From Acrasis kona (lineage: Eukaryota > Heterolobosea > Eutetramitea > Acrasida > Acrasidae), in contig JAOPGA020001133.1 in assembly GCA_026419775.2 (NCBI GenBank), forward strand, positions 1 through 64,000: a stretch of 64,000 bases of DNA. The letters are read 5' to 3'. The position numbers and the translations under genes were made by a program. Numbering within the stretch: position 1 is the first letter of the stretch; each line of letters starts with the position of its first letter. Shown one piece after another: positions 36,421 to 47,900 of the stretch. Below the pieces are notes generated by a model that worked only from the letters and a program-made list of their open reading frames with translations, did not search any database and was not told the origin of the DNA.

Positions 36421-36953
36421 TCATTTTCGAACCTTCTTCTTGTAACTCCTTCCTGCATTGTATTTGTGGGACGCGAAGCGGTCTATTAGTGTGTCCTGTG
36501 CTCTATAAGAACTTGTGTTATAAACATCAAGGGTGGGGTGATCTGGTTCTGGCGTGTTTGGGCTCAGGTTCTCCGAAGCCGTGGAACTTGTGGGTGGCGG
36601 AATTGGGTTTTGGGGTTACAACGGGAGTTTGGCCCCTCCTGCTTTTGCAAATATTTTTGACCAGTATCTTTTATTCTTCTCCTTCTCCTTTAGATACTTC
36701 CTTCTTTTATTAGGATGGAATTCTAGGTAATTCAGATCAGGATCGGTCAAGGCTTGTTGTGCTTTTCGCTTTTTCGAATGCTTCTGATCAGTTGCAGTTT
36801 TGGGTGCATCTGCCGGTAATGGGCGTTCCTGTAATTCGTCCAAAATGTGATTCGCCATTGGTTCTAATGTTGGGGCGGCATCATCTCGAATTTCTTCAAT
36901 GACAATTGGTTGAATTTCAATCGTCGGTAATGGAACTCTATATAAGCCTGGTG
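36421..36953 (-). CDS. Hypothetical basic protein, 3' exons
   Basis: The frame opens after an AG at 36954 and reads GLYRVPLPTIEIQPIVIEEI, then MANHILDELQERPLPADAP, a Lys-rich part (KHSKKRKAQQAL; NKRRKYLKEKEKNKRYW) and AGGAKLP. A TAA follows at 36616-36618. A 36-nt GT-AG intron (36622-36587) removes it and continues in STASENLSPNTPEPD to GRSYKKKVRK and a stop at 36421. A first exon was not found; the only ATG in the open part is at 36856-36858. The lysine clusters resemble nuclear localisation signals. Family unknown; it could be a repeat-derived gene. Confidence 0.4.
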
Positions 36954-37196
36954 CTGAGTTTCAAAATGGTACATAAATCAGCGGGTGAATTTGATCAAAC
37001 ACGATTGTAGATGATAATAACGCATGAGGGGTGGCGGCTACGAACAAACTAGAACCTAAACTTTCCGGATATGGGATTTTTTTCGTTGAACAATTTTACA
37101 ATTTTTTGAACATTTTATTCTGCCGTCAACCAAGTTCGTTGAAGATTTGGCAAAAGTGCAGCATCTTCAACCAACCTTTTGAACAGTCTTACAAGA

Positions 37197-37517
37197 ATGG
37201 AACAATATATGTCTCGTATAAATACAAACACAGGGGCAATATCCACTATAAGGCCCAGTAAAAAAAGAAAGTCTTCTAGGATAGAACATTATACACACAT
37301 TAAAGTTCCTACGACATTATTCGATACATTTTCAGAAAAATGCGAAGAGTTGAATATAGATAAAATATCGGCTATAACAGAATTTGTTGGTGTTATGGAG
37401 ACGGCACATAATAATAGAAATACCTGGAGTGATAATGCAACTTTTGGTGAAGTTCTCCGTGAGTCTATTGAAGTCTATGCCAAAACATTACAAATGTTGG
37501 TAGCTACACAATTGTAA
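37197..37517 (+). CDS. Orphan 106-residue protein
   Basis: A single frame from ATG 37197 (MEQYMSRINTNTG) to TAA at 37515-37517. It has a basic patch (RPSKKRKSSR) followed by a helical region (LFDTFSEKCEELNIDKISAI; VLRESIEVYAKTLQMLV). No known domain. The start is taken as the first ATG after an in-frame TTG. Confidence 0.4.
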   Translation: MEQYMSRINTNTGAISTIRPSKKRKSSRIEHYTHIKVPTTLFDTFSEKCEELNIDKISAITEFVGVMETAHNNRNTWSDNATFGEVLRESIEVYAKTLQMLVATQL

Positions 37518-37553
37518 CTTCTGCGAAGGTAAGTAGGAGCAGTGTTGTTGGAA

Positions 37554-37757
37554 ATGTATCCATTCTTGAATGTACCTTTGGTACGTATTGTCGACCATGA
37601 TTTTGATCATGTCCGTCGTGGGAGAGATTATACCTTTGTACCAATTGTTCGATACAAGAACAATTCATATCTACTCAACTCAGATTTGAGCATTTATTTA
37701 TGTTATGCTTTTCAATTTATTCACCCTAAAATCTATTTAACTGGCGTTCTAGATTAA
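37554..37757 (+). CDS. Hypothetical 67-residue frame
   Basis: ATG 37554 begins MYPFLNVPLVRIVDHDFDHV and ends IYLTGVLD. A GTAAGT (37529-37534) between the previous gene's stop and this frame hints that the two could be exons of one transcript with a different reading. It may equally be a chance frame. Confidence 0.25.
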   Translation: MYPFLNVPLVRIVDHDFDHVRRGRDYTFVPIVRYKNNSYLLNSDLSIYLCYAFQFIHPKIYLTGVLD

Positions 37758-37862
37758 AAATGAGCTTTTACGCGGATATTTACAAAATAATAAAAATAAC
37801 CTGAACTTGAAAGGTTTTAAAACGATTGGTACCAATCTAAAATTATTCCAAAACATTACCCA

Positions 37863-39434
37863 ATGGTGTTAAACATAATAGTATCCGTACTAGTTCTTCT
37901 GCTTGTTCTAGTAAAAGTGTACGAGTACATCTTGAGAAGTCGATTCAGAGATAAAGAAGGCAAGATCATACCAGGAATCGGTATGTTTGATAATCTCTTC
38001 TACTCCCTGTCAAATGCAAAAACAAAGTGGAGGTACACAATGGACCAATTTGTGGATAAACATAGGATGCTTGGAAGCCCCCCAGTTTATCACACATTAG
38101 CAGGACCTTTTAGCTTTTTATGGATTGCAAATCCTGAAGATGCAAAGAAGCTCCTTACATCAGTTGTTACATTTGATAAGATCCAAACCCATCCACATTC
38201 CATCTTTAATAGGTTCGTTGGTAAAGCAGTAGGCCAATTACCCCACGAAGATTGGCGCAATAAAAGAAAGATCGTCGAGCGTTCATTCTTTGATCTAGGC
38301 GTCTATTTGAACAGTTTCCGCTCGGTCGTCGATAAATCTATCGATAAGTGGGAGAGTGACTTTTCCATCAATTCAAACCAACTTCAAGTCCCAGTAACAG
38401 ACCAAATGTCAAGAGTGACATTAGACATTTTGGGTATCACAATATTTGGACAAAACATGGGTGCCATTGAGAACAAGAACGAGGAGCTACGCGAAGCATA
38501 CAACAACACTTTCAAATACATGTTCAAGATTGTTGACATGTTGTTCCCGAGACTAAAAGACTTGCCAACCAAATCCAATTTGAAGGATAGGGAACACTTT
38601 AAAACATTTGAACAAGGCATTGAACACATTATAAACGAAAGGAAAAAAAATCCGACTGGTGATGTAACCATGTTGGATCTTATGATTGATGCAACAAATG
38701 ATCAGTCTAGTGGTGAAAATGGATCCAACGAAATGTCAGCTCTAGAATTGAAGCAGAATGTGGTTGGCTTCTTTGTCGCCGGACACGAAACTACCGCTAC
38801 AGCACTAACATGGGGTTTGTATGCGTTAGGTATGCATCCTGAAGTACAACAAAGATGCATTGATGAGATTGATCGGATAGTTGGAAACACAAATGAGATC
38901 ACAATTGAAATGATTAACCAGTTAGATTATTTGAGTGCTGTGATTAAAGAAGTACAAAGGATATACGCTGTGGCGGGTCTTGTTCCTCGTGTCACTAAAA
39001 CAGATTCTGTATTGTCTAATGGTGTAAAAGTTCCCAAAGGTGTAAGTAATTCGTTTGTTGATGTTTAATCATTTTTAGACAATGGTCACAATTGATTTTG
39101 GAAGCCTACATCGTAACAAGAGTGTATGGGGAGAGGATTGTGATGAATTCAGACCCGAAAGATTCTTAGGAGAGGAAGAAACCAAGAGAAGTAGGTGGGC
39201 GTACATTCCTTTCAGTGCAGGTCCGCACATGTGAGTTACTTTAATTTACATTTTTTTGTCTAATACATTAGGTGTCTTGGTAACAATTTTAGTTTGTTGG
39301 AACAAAAGGTATTTTATATAAGAACGCTGCAGAAGTATACATTTAGTTTGATGAAGGGTTTCAAGATGACTTTCTCAAGAGATTACACTGCTAATGACAA
39401 TGGTTTTGAAGTTGTCCTCACAAAAAGGCAATAA
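37863..39434 (+). CDS. Cytochrome P450
   Basis: Three exons (37863-39041, 39079-39230, 39272-39434) give 497 residues. An N-terminal hydrophobic anchor (VLNIIVSVLVLLLVLVKVY) should insert it in the ER membrane. The I-helix oxygen-binding motif AGHETT, the K-helix ExxR (EVQR), a PERF motif and the haem loop FSAGPHMCLG are present. The haem-ligating Cys is residue ~445; the canonical FGxGxRxC is here FSAGPHMC, with His for Arg. P450s use NADPH-derived electrons and O2 to hydroxylate lipids, sterols or secondary metabolites; the subfamily is unclear, somewhat CYP3/CYP4-like in the helix motifs. No redox partner is encoded nearby. Confidence 0.93.
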
Positions 39435-39767
39435 AACAGAAAATTTAATCTTACATTTATTTCATACATTACTGTTTCATACATTACTGTTTCATACATT
39501 ACTAAATTCCATATGCATATTTGAGCCTTTGGATTAATGATGGAGTGTTCAGTTTTCTCCCATCAACCTCCATTATTGTTATATTAATGGTTTCACAGTG
39601 AAAACCCTTATAACAAATTCATATCCTCATAGGGAGAGTATTGAAGGTTCAAACACCCTACACAAGACATTCTGAAACACTCTTCAATGTGTGTGGTTGA
39701 AAACCTGGTTGATGTCGAATTTTAAATAGATTACAAATATTTCTATCAAAATTACAGCGAGAACTCA
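39435..39767. other. Intergenic region with a 15-bp tandem repeat
   Basis: TTCATACATTACTGT is repeated 2.9 times at 39461-39503 with no mismatches, right after the P450 stop, so it lies in its 3' UTR or terminator. The remaining ~260 bp before the next gene hold no coding frame. Confidence 0.7.
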
Positions 39768-40645
39768 ATGATTGATTCGCCACTTATAGGAACTCCACAA
39801 TGGCCAAAGGACGACTATGTTGGACACTCGGAAACCAAAGATGAGGAACCTGATTGTACCACCCCAGAACCAGGTTCAGGAGAATTCAGGGGTGAGATTA
39901 TCAAAATAGATAAAGTGGATGTATACATTTCAAAACCCAATACTACAACGCAAACTGCGATCATAATCTTCTCAGATATCTTTGGTCTAGGACTTACAAA
40001 CATAAAATTAATAGCTGACGCATTCGCAGAGGCTGGATTCCTATGCGTAGTGCCAGATTTATTCGATGGCGGGAGTGTGCCTATAGAAAAAATGGAACCT
40101 TTAGAGGCAGATACATCAAAAATGACGCTAGGACAAAAGTTGTCAAACAAAGTCAACAAGGGAGTAGTCATGCTCGGAATGATAAAGCACTCTCCACTTA
40201 AAGCCGCTTCAATAGCTTCTCTTGTGATAGACAACCTAAAAAAGGAGTATAACATTACAAGAGTGTATGGTCAGGGATACAGCTTTGGGGCTTCTGCATT
40301 ATTGAAATTGATGAGCCAACCAGACACCATTCAAGCAGCTTGTCTGTCACACCCAACCAACGTAAACTCTACTTTTAATCTTATTTTAACCATAATTAGT
40401 TTGTGTATCCTAATGACATCCAAACGATTAAAACACCTAGAGTGCTATTTCAATGTGCTGAGGAGGATGAGCAATTTGATGACAAGAAACGAATTGATTC
40501 TGAAAAAATGATGAACGGTCGAGATGATGTAAAATCTCAATTTGTTCTCTTCCACGGTGCAAAGAATGGCTTTGCAATAAGAGGAAATGAACCTGAAGTC
40601 TCAAGACATGCTTTAATCCAGGCCATAAGTTTCTTCTCTGAATAA
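39768..40645 (+). CDS. Dienelactone-hydrolase-like protein, catalytic triad altered
   Basis: Exons 39768-40361 and 40400-40645 (38-nt intron) give 279 residues with the alpha/beta-hydrolase layout of the DLH family: IIIFSDIFGL, VPDLFDGG, nucleophile elbow GQGYSFGAS (~residue 175), then CAEEDEQF and LFHGAKNGF. Classic DLH uses Cys in GxCxG, which is Ser here. The catalytic His of the usual PGAxHGF appears as Asn (HGAKNGF). If that alignment is right, the protein either uses another base or is not an active hydrolase. The first ~35 residues are a polar extension. Confidence 0.75.
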
Positions 40646-40809
40646 ATAATAACTTGTATTTTTGTGATTTAGATGTTTGGTCGTCGTGCGGGTTCTGTGT
40701 AACGATCAACTTCCTCTTTTATGAAGTTTCCATACTTTCTTCCGTTGGAAGTCCGACACAGTCGGATAAAATCCATTAATTGATTTGGATTAACAATTAA
40801 TTTCACAAC

Positions 40810-41973
40810 ATGCCGGAGTATTCGCACACAGTTGAGAATGAGACGATCATTGAGAAGATAACGAACAACAAGATCGTCGTTGGCATAGGTTTTTTAGTTG
40901 GACTCGTGTTCATCGCACTAGTATCGATCAATATAATTCAAGCATTCAAAAGACCATCTACCACGAAAACTCCTGTTGTTTTGCAGGGTGATGAGACAAA
41001 GTACTTCACAGAAATAAAGAGAGCAACACAAGGAGGCGTTAATGCAGAAGCCTACTGGTCCTTTGACAGCACTAAACTTGTATTCCAAGGCATCAGAGAT
41101 GGACACGCTCCATGTGATCAAATTTTTACAATGAATGCCGATGGAACAGATGTTAAGCAAGTGAGCGTTGGAGAGGGCAAAACAACTTGTGGATACTACT
41201 TAAAAGATGGAAAAAGCATCATCTATTCCAGTTCGATGGATACATATGGAAAAGGATGCCCACCAGCGCCTGATTCTTCTTTCGGATACGTTTGGGCTGT
41301 CTACAAGATGAACATGTACAAGGCTGATGCAACAACTGGTCAAATCATTAAAAATTTGACAAGCTCCGACTACTATGAAGCCGAAGGAACATTATCACCA
41401 GATGGTAATACCATCGTTTTCACCAGCACTAGAGATGGAGATTTGGAACTGTACACAATGGACACCAACGGAGATAACGTCAAAAGATTAACATACACTC
41501 CAGGTTATGATGGAGGTGCATTTTTCAGTCACGATGGAAAAAAGATTGTATGGCGCGCAAACAGACCAAGAGGTTCCCAGCTTGGTAACTACCTTGATCT
41601 ACTAAAATTAGGTCTAGTCGAACCAGTCAACTACCCCATGGACATTTACATCATGAACTCCGACGGATCCAACCAAAAGAAGTTAACCAACATTGGTGGT
41701 GCCAACTTTGCTCCTTCGTTCCTACCCGACGACTCTGGCATTATTTTTGCGTCCAATCAAAATCATGGAGATACAAGACAATTCCACTTGTACATTGTGG
41801 ATGTAGATGGAAAGAATTTAAGAAGAGTAACAACTGGAGGAACATATAATTTATTCCCACATTTTAGTTATGATGGAAAGTACTTGTCGTGGTCTTCGGA
41901 CAGAGATGCAAGTGCGCCTCATCTAATGGATGTTTACGTAGCAAAGGTTTCTGATTTAATAAAAAAGAATTAA
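40810..41973 (+). CDS. Membrane-anchored TolB/PD40-type beta-propeller
   Basis: 387 residues, intronless. An N-terminal signal anchor (IVVGIGFLVGLVFIALVSI, ~22-42) precedes an extracytosolic propeller with repeated PD40/WD40-like blades: AYWSFDSTKLVFQG, ADGTDVKQVS, TLSPDGNTIVFTSTRDGDLELYTMDTNGDNVKRLT, SHDGKKIVWRAN, NSDGSNQKKLT and SYDGKYLSWSSDRD. The repeat is typical of TolB and the N-terminal propeller of prolyl oligopeptidases, but no peptidase domain follows. It is probably a binding scaffold in the secretory path or at the surface. The bacterial-like repeat may reflect old transfer, though codon use matches its neighbours. Confidence 0.8.
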   Translation: MPEYSHTVENETIIEKITNNKIVVGIGFLVGLVFIALVSINIIQAFKRPSTTKTPVVLQGDETKYFTEIKRATQGGVNAEAYWSFDSTKLVFQGIRDGHAPCDQIFTMNADGTDVKQVSVGEGKTTCGYYLKDGKSIIYSSSMDTYGKGCPPAPDSSFGYVWAVYKMNMYKADATTGQIIKNLTSSDYYEAEGTLSPDGNTIVFTSTRDGDLELYTMDTNGDNVKRLTYTPGYDGGAFFSHDGKKIVWRANRPRGSQLGNYLDLLKLGLVEPVNYPMDIYIMNSDGSNQKKLTNIGGANFAPSFLPDDSGIIFASNQNHGDTRQFHLYIVDVDGKNLRRVTTGGTYNLFPHFSYDGKYLSWSSDRDASAPHLMDVYVAKVSDLIKKN

Positions 41974-42044
41974 GTTTTTCGTACTTTCACTACACTATTG
42001 TAATGTCTATAATTAGAGTTAATGCATAATGTGAAAAACTAGAC

Positions 42045-42860
42045 TCACTCTCCCAATGCATAAAAGTGCTTGTGGTATGATAATTGTATGGTTGGTTTGT
42101 CTTTGTGGTCTTCACCCATGTTGATGGGTTGACCGCTTGTGAATACTTTGATGGGTTGCTTCAAAATGTTGGTGAGTGCCATGATTTCTACTTGTCCTCC
42201 CCAGTCCGATGAACTTTCAACACGATCACAATACTTTTCATATCCTTGATCAGTCATTAAATCTCCGCTTGGTGTTTCTAGGAAATTAATGTAATCGTCT
42301 TTGTGAGCTCTGAGATAGGTGGCAACACGCTTGCGTACTTCTTTGTAGTCAATGTTTTCAATGTTTAGATCGCTGAGTTGATCGGCAACTGCTCTGTATA
42401 AACAATGACCATCAGAGTCAATGACTTTAATGTAGAGACCGAGCGGATTGAGAGAAATTTTGATTTGATCTAGCTCCTTGTCTCTGTCAGAACCACCACT
42501 GTTTACGAGATCTTGAATGGCTTCTTGCTTTTGTTTTTCTACCTTTTGTTTTTTCTTGTCTACCTTTTTCTTGTTCTGCTCCTTCTTCTTTGCCTTTTTT
42601 TCATCCTCCGACTGCTTTGTCGATTTAGTCTGCTTTGGTTCTTCATCTTCTTGTGAGTTCATTTTTTCTAATTTATATTCTATCATTTCTTGTTGTTGTG
42701 CTTCTGTTAATTCATCCTCAAGTTTTTCGATTTCTTTTTTCACTTGTGCAGTCTTCTTCTTGTCGCCTTTTACTTGTTCGAGCATGAGCTTGGTTTTGTC
42801 TTGAAGTTCTTTTTGTTCACGATCATGACGCTCCCTCATTTGTGCTTCATCTTCACTCAT
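42045..42860 (-). CDS. OTU-domain deubiquitinase (OTUD6-like)
   Basis: 271 residues, single exon. The N-terminal ~120 residues are a highly charged coiled coil (REQKELQDKTKLMLEQVKG; KKKVDKKKQKVEKQK), as in OTUD6. The OTU catalytic core follows: IDSDGHCLYRAVADQL with the Asp and Cys of the active site, VATYLRAHKDDYINF, EIMALTNILKQPIKVF, and the catalytic His in LSYHKHFYALGE at the very end. It cleaves ubiquitin chains; OTUD6 proteins act on translation-related substrates. It is divergent from the GID2 gene with only 54 bp between start codons. Confidence 0.92.
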   Translation of the reverse strand: MSEDEAQMRERHDREQKELQDKTKLMLEQVKGDKKKTAQVKKEIEKLEDELTEAQQQEMIEYKLEKMNSQEDEEPKQTKSTKQSEDEKKAKKKEQNKKKVDKKKQKVEKQKQEAIQDLVNSGGSDRDKELDQIKISLNPLGLYIKVIDSDGHCLYRAVADQLSDLNIENIDYKEVRKRVATYLRAHKDDYINFLETPSGDLMTDQGYEKYCDRVESSSDWGGQVEIMALTNILKQPIKVFTSGQPINMGEDHKDKPTIQLSYHKHFYALGE

Positions 42861-42914
42861 GCTTAAGTGGTTTATGTTGTCACGCCAACTAAAAAATTTT
42901 ATTTACAAAGTGCA
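42861..42914. promoter_or_regulatory. 54-bp divergent promoter region
   Basis: The only sequence between the OTU (42860) and GID2-like (42915) start codons. It must carry both transcription starts or share them with coding DNA. Both neighbours act in ubiquitin metabolism. Confidence 0.5.
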
Positions 42915-44128
42915 ATGGAGGATATCAAGGAAGAGTATCAAAGATCAAATGACAAGCAGAAGTCATCTATGGATGCTCTAACCAACGAAGTCGATTCTTT
43001 GATAACTGTTCTCGAGGGGTTTCAACAAGAACTTCAAACAAACGGTAAGTAATTTAATGTGAGCAAATGAACTAACATGTTTAAGAAAATGCAAATGTTT
43101 CAAGCATTGCACAAAAAGTATCTTCAAGTATAGCGAAAAACAGTTCAAACGTTCAAAAAATACACAAGGAAATCAATTCTACGTTCACAAAGCTCGGAAA
43201 ATCAATCGACAAGGCAATGCACCAAAACCAGGAACAAGCTAATGTAAAACCTCAAAACTGGACTGCCGATCAACGTTTAATTGACCAATTAGTCGCACAA
43301 CACTTGTACAGAGAAGGAAATCTTGAGGTTGCCGAGGCATTAGAAAGAGAAGCGAACGTATCAATAGGTGAGCAGTATAAAGCCCCATTTTCCCAAATGT
43401 TTGTTGTCTTACAAGAACTACAAAAACACAACATTGAGCCTGCGCTAAAATGGTGTAGGGACAATAACCTTGAAGAAAGTCAACTCGCCTTTCGCCTACA
43501 CAAACTCGCATTTATACAGTTATTGAATGCGAGCGACCAGACTATGGTCAACAGAAAAAAAGCCATCGAGTATGCAAGAGTTCATTTTAAATCATTTTCA
43601 AAACAAAACATGAATGAAATACTTCATCTTATGGGAAGTTTAGTTTACGCCGGAAAATTACAAGCATCAGCACAATATCAAGATTTGTACCTACAGGATC
43701 CACGAGCAAATAATTTGTGGGAAGATGCTGCTAATGATCTTAAACAAGAATGTTGTCGCATAGGCGGAAGACCGGTTCAACCTCCTCTTTACGTTTCAGT
43801 TACGGCTGGAAGTCAGGCATTGCCTACGTTAATAAAAATGATTAGTGTAACACAAGGTAAGGCTGGTTTGGATCAAGTGGTGAACAGCGAGACGCTGGGA
43901 GTGGAAATTGATCTTGACGATTCCTTTCAATTTCATTCCATCTTTGCATGTCCGGTCAGCAAGGAACTTTCCATTTCACCCGAAAATCCTCCAATGTTGT
44001 TACCCTGTGGACATGTACTGTTGAAGAGTAGTATTTTAAAGTTAGTGAGGTCTATACATTCAAGGTTCAAGTGTCCCTATTGCCCAACGGAGTGCTCTGT
44101 TTCTGACTGCTCCCCTTTGTCTTTTTGA
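42915..44128 (+). CDS. GID2/RMND5-type E3 ubiquitin ligase subunit
   Basis: Exons 42915-43044 and 43086-44128 (41-nt intron, phase 1) give 390 residues, the usual size for RMND5. The N-terminus is coiled coil; a LisH-like segment ([20 protein letters not shown]) is followed by CTLH ([19 protein letters not shown]) and a degenerate [34 protein letters not shown]. In the GID/CTLH ligase this subunit pairs with GID9/MAEA to recruit E2 and, in yeast, marks gluconeogenic enzymes for destruction. All hallmarks are intact. Confidence 0.93.
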
Positions 44129-44171
44129 AAAAATTGTAATAATGTTAATAAAATCAGATTCTCTTCAAAAG

Positions 44172-44873
44172 ATGCATTCTAGGACAAACAAGACCAACAT
44201 TAAGACCGTCTGGATTTCCTTAACAATTGTAGCAGTTCTTTTTTTTGTATTTACTTTACATTCGGCAACTTCATTGACGAGAGATGATCAAGATTCCGAA
44301 GTCATCAAACAATCCAGACATGTGTCTCTTCCTAAAAAATACACTTTGAAGCATCCAAACAATCCTGTCATGTACATGGATATGTCAATAGGGGGAAAGA
44401 AGATTGGTAGAATTACCTTCGAACTATTTAGTCACGTAACACCAAAGACTGCAGAAAATTGGAGAAAAACTTGCGTTGGATACACAAAAGATGGTAAATT
44501 CTATGGCTACAAAGGATCCACATTCCATCGCATAATCAAAAACTTTGTAACGCAGGGTGGCGACATTACCGAAGGTAATGGCACGGGTGGTGTTTCAATA
44601 TACGGTCACGCATTTGAAGATGAAAACTTTGAAGTGAAGCATGATGCTGTTGGTCTGCTGTCAATGGCCAATGCAGGTCCAGATACTAATGGTTCCCAAT
44701 TTAGTATTACTTGCGTGTTGACGCCACATCTAGATGGAAAACATGTTGTATTTGGAAGGGTAATTGCTGGAATGGAGGAAGTGGTGAGAAAGATGGAAAA
44801 TGTAGAAACAAACAAACAGAACGACAAACCGATCTATGATGTTGTTGTAGATGATTGTGGTCAGATTGCATAA
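44172..44873 (+). CDS. Membrane-anchored cyclophilin (peptidyl-prolyl isomerase)
   Basis: 233 residues from the ATG at 44172; an earlier in-frame ATG at 44142 is only 13 bp past the GID2 stop and leaves no leader, so the second is preferred. An N-terminal TM anchor ([17 protein letters not shown]) precedes a full cyclophilin: [76 protein letters not shown]. The catalytic Arg (FHRIIKNF) and Gln are kept. The usual Trp of the cyclosporin site (WLDGKH) is His here (HLDGKH), which predicts weak cyclosporin binding. It is probably a secretory-pathway folding enzyme. Confidence 0.92.
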   Translation: MHSRTNKTNIKTVWISLTIVAVLFFVFTLHSATSLTRDDQDSEVIKQSRHVSLPKKYTLKHPNNPVMYMDMSIGGKKIGRITFELFSHVTPKTAENWRKTCVGYTKDGKFYGYKGSTFHRIIKNFVTQGGDITEGNGTGGVSIYGHAFEDENFEVKHDAVGLLSMANAGPDTNGSQFSITCVLTPHLDGKHVVFGRVIAGMEEVVRKMENVETNKQNDKPIYDVVVDDCGQIA

Positions 44874-44979
44874 AAATAATGAAAATCGAACTTGTAACAA
44901 ATTACTTCTTGTCCTGTTGTTTTTGTATGATTTGTAAAGTGCGTTGTAAGCATAACAGTAAAGTATTGGACCCGCCACC

Positions 44980-47900
44980 ATGTCTGATGGAGGAGTCAAA
45001 GTAGCTGTAAGGGTCAGACCCTTCAATGACAGAGAGATTGCGATGAAATCTGAGTGCATTGTCTCGATGGATGGTCCAACAACCGTTCTTCGCAACCCTG
45101 ATCCAGCGGGTGACAGCAAAGAAAAAGAAAACAAATTTACATTCGATTATAGCTAGTGAGATTAATAATAAATGTTATTTAACCTTGTTAGCTGGTCTCA
45201 TAACAAAGCAGACTCCCACTTTGCAACTCAACAAACTGTATTTGATGACATTGGTCAAGGTTGTCTAGAAAACGCTTGGCAAGGTTATAATGTCTCATTG
45301 TTCGCCTATGGTCAAACTGGATCCGGAAAGAGTTATTCCATGGTTGGATACGGCGAAGACCTTGGTATTGTACCACTAATGTGCAGAGAGATTTTTGAGC
45401 AAATCAAGAAAAAGAAGGAAGAAGGTGATGGAAGTGTCCAATACAAAGTGGAGGCTACCATGATTGAGATTTACAATGAGCAAGTGCGCGATTTATTCAA
45501 CCCTAAAAATCCAAATCAAAAGGCAAACGGACTAGAGGTATTGTTATTAATTCAAATCAAACAATGTAACATTATAGGTCAGAGAAGATCCCACCACAGG
45601 ACCATACGTCAAGGGTCTCGAGCCAAGCACAGTCAAGTCTTATGCAGAAATAAGTAAACTCATGGAGGAAGGAAACAATTGTCGAACAGTCGCCGCAACC
45701 CAAATGAACAAAACATCTTCCAGAGCACATACATTGTTTCAAATCATTTTCACACAAATCACAACAAACACAAAAACACAAAAAGTACGTTGACGCGAAA
45801 ATACATTTTACTAAATCCTCACCACAGGTCATGAACAAAGTGAGTAAAATCAATCTCGTGGATTTGGCGGGTTCCGAAAAAATAAGTCAAACGGGGGCGA
45901 CGGGAGATACGATGAAACAGGGAATCAACATTAACAAATCATTGAGCGCTCTCGGTAATTGCATCAGTGCACTAGCTGATAAATGTAGTGGAAAGAACAA
46001 GAATGCATTCATTCCCTATCGTGATTCTAAATTAACGTACATTATGAAAGAGTCACTTGGTGGGAATAGTAAAACAGTAATGATTGCCGCCGTATCGCCC
46101 GCATCAGTCAATTACTCTGAATCACTCAGCACGCTTCGATATGCAAACAGAGCAAAACAAATCAAAACACAAGCAGTAGTCAACGAGGATCCAAATGAAA
46201 AGGCAATCAAAGAATTAAAAAATCAAGTTGCAGAGTTGGAGAAGCAATTAAAGTTGGCCAAACAAGGCATCGATCCTTCAGCTGCTTCATCCGTCAGTAA
46301 TGAAGAATCCGAAAAGTTACGTAGGGAATTAGAAGAATCACAAGCAATTATCAAGAGATTACAAATGACCAACGAAGAAAAGGAAGAAATTACAAAACAA
46401 ATGAGCGAAGCTCGTCATTCAGTACTACAAGATGCTGGTATTTTGTCAAATCAAGAAGCAGGATTTGATAGAACCAAACAACCTCATCTGGTTAATTTAA
46501 ATGAAGATCCTTTAATGTCAGATTCCTTGTTGTATCCATTAAATAGTCCTGGAACAACAACTCTTGGTAAAAGAGCACCACAAGGAGATTCTTCCACTAC
46601 TGAAAAACCAGATATAGCGCTTGGAGGACTTGGTGTTGCTGCAAAGCACTGTACTTTTGAAGTAGAACCACCAGCGACTAATATCATCCCCAAAATATTT
46701 ATTGTACCAGGGGATGGCCAAACCTTTGTGAATGGTAAATTAGTCAAAGAAAAAACACCGCTATTACAAGGATTCCGTATCATTGTAGGAAACAATCACA
46801 TCTTTAGATTTAATCACCCAGCAGAAGCAGCTCATATTAAAAAGGAAAAGCAACCTAATGGAGACTCAATCAATAATGTTATGGTTGCAGATTGGTCATT
46901 TGCTCAAAAGGAATTAGCAGAGGCTCAAGGATTAGGTATTAGTTTAGAAAAGAGTAAAGTGGAACAAGAACTTCAAGAAAAATTAGAAAAAATTGAAAAA
47001 GAAAAAAAGGAACAACAAGATTCACTTGAAAAACAAAGACTAGAAATGGAAAAAAATCAAAGAGAATTTGCAGAAAGAGCTGCTCAGCAAGAACTCTTAT
47101 TAAAACAACAATTGGAAAACAATAAAGCAAATGACTCAAAGGCTATGCAAGATTTACAAGATCAACTCAAAAAACAACAACAAGAGGCTCAATTAGAGAT
47201 TGAAAATCAAAAAAAAATATTAGAAGCTAAACAATTAGAGCTACAAAAACAATTAGAGCAACAAAGGTTTGAATTTGAAGGTCAAATACAACAACAAAGA
47301 AAAAAGAGAGAAGAAAGGAGTATTCTAGAGGAACGTATTTCAAAATTAATTCCAATGATTAATGAAGCCAATGCCATTTCAAAAGAATTTAAAAAACAAA
47401 TGGAATTTAGTTTAAAGTTATTTAGAGATAATAAAGAAAATATGGTAGATAACAATAATAATCAATCTTTGGATAGTAAGTTGGGCATTCATGTCAAAGA
47501 CATTGCGAGCGATACAAGTATTATTTGGTCAGAGGATCAATTTATTGATAGAATATACTTGATGAGAGAAGTTTATGAACAATACTTGACTTGTCTTGAT
47601 TCTAATCAACCGTTCAAAATGCCAGATTCAGATCCCTTTGTGGATCAAGAAGCAATTAACCAGCATGTATTAATTGGTACAAGTAGGATTTTCTTAAAGT
47701 CATTAGCTCATAATATTGACTTTGAGACCTACACAACCATTTTGGATTACAAAGGAAAGAGTGAAGGTGAATTAAAAGTTAGTATTTGTCCTTGTGATGA
47801 TAAAGGAAGAATTGCTGATGATGACGATGACGATGACATCGAAATTCCAATGTACAATGATCCTTCATCAGAACTGCCTGGTCAACCCATGCACTTTTAC

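Noticed and set aside
39302-39333. Possible 24-nt intron in the P450 after LLEQK
   Set aside because: Reading straight through gives a normal L-helix (LLEQKVFYIRTLQKYTF), so no intron is needed.
44142-44171. Earlier ATG for the cyclophilin
   Set aside because: Only 13 bp after the GID2 stop, leaving no leader; the next ATG keeps the full TM anchor.
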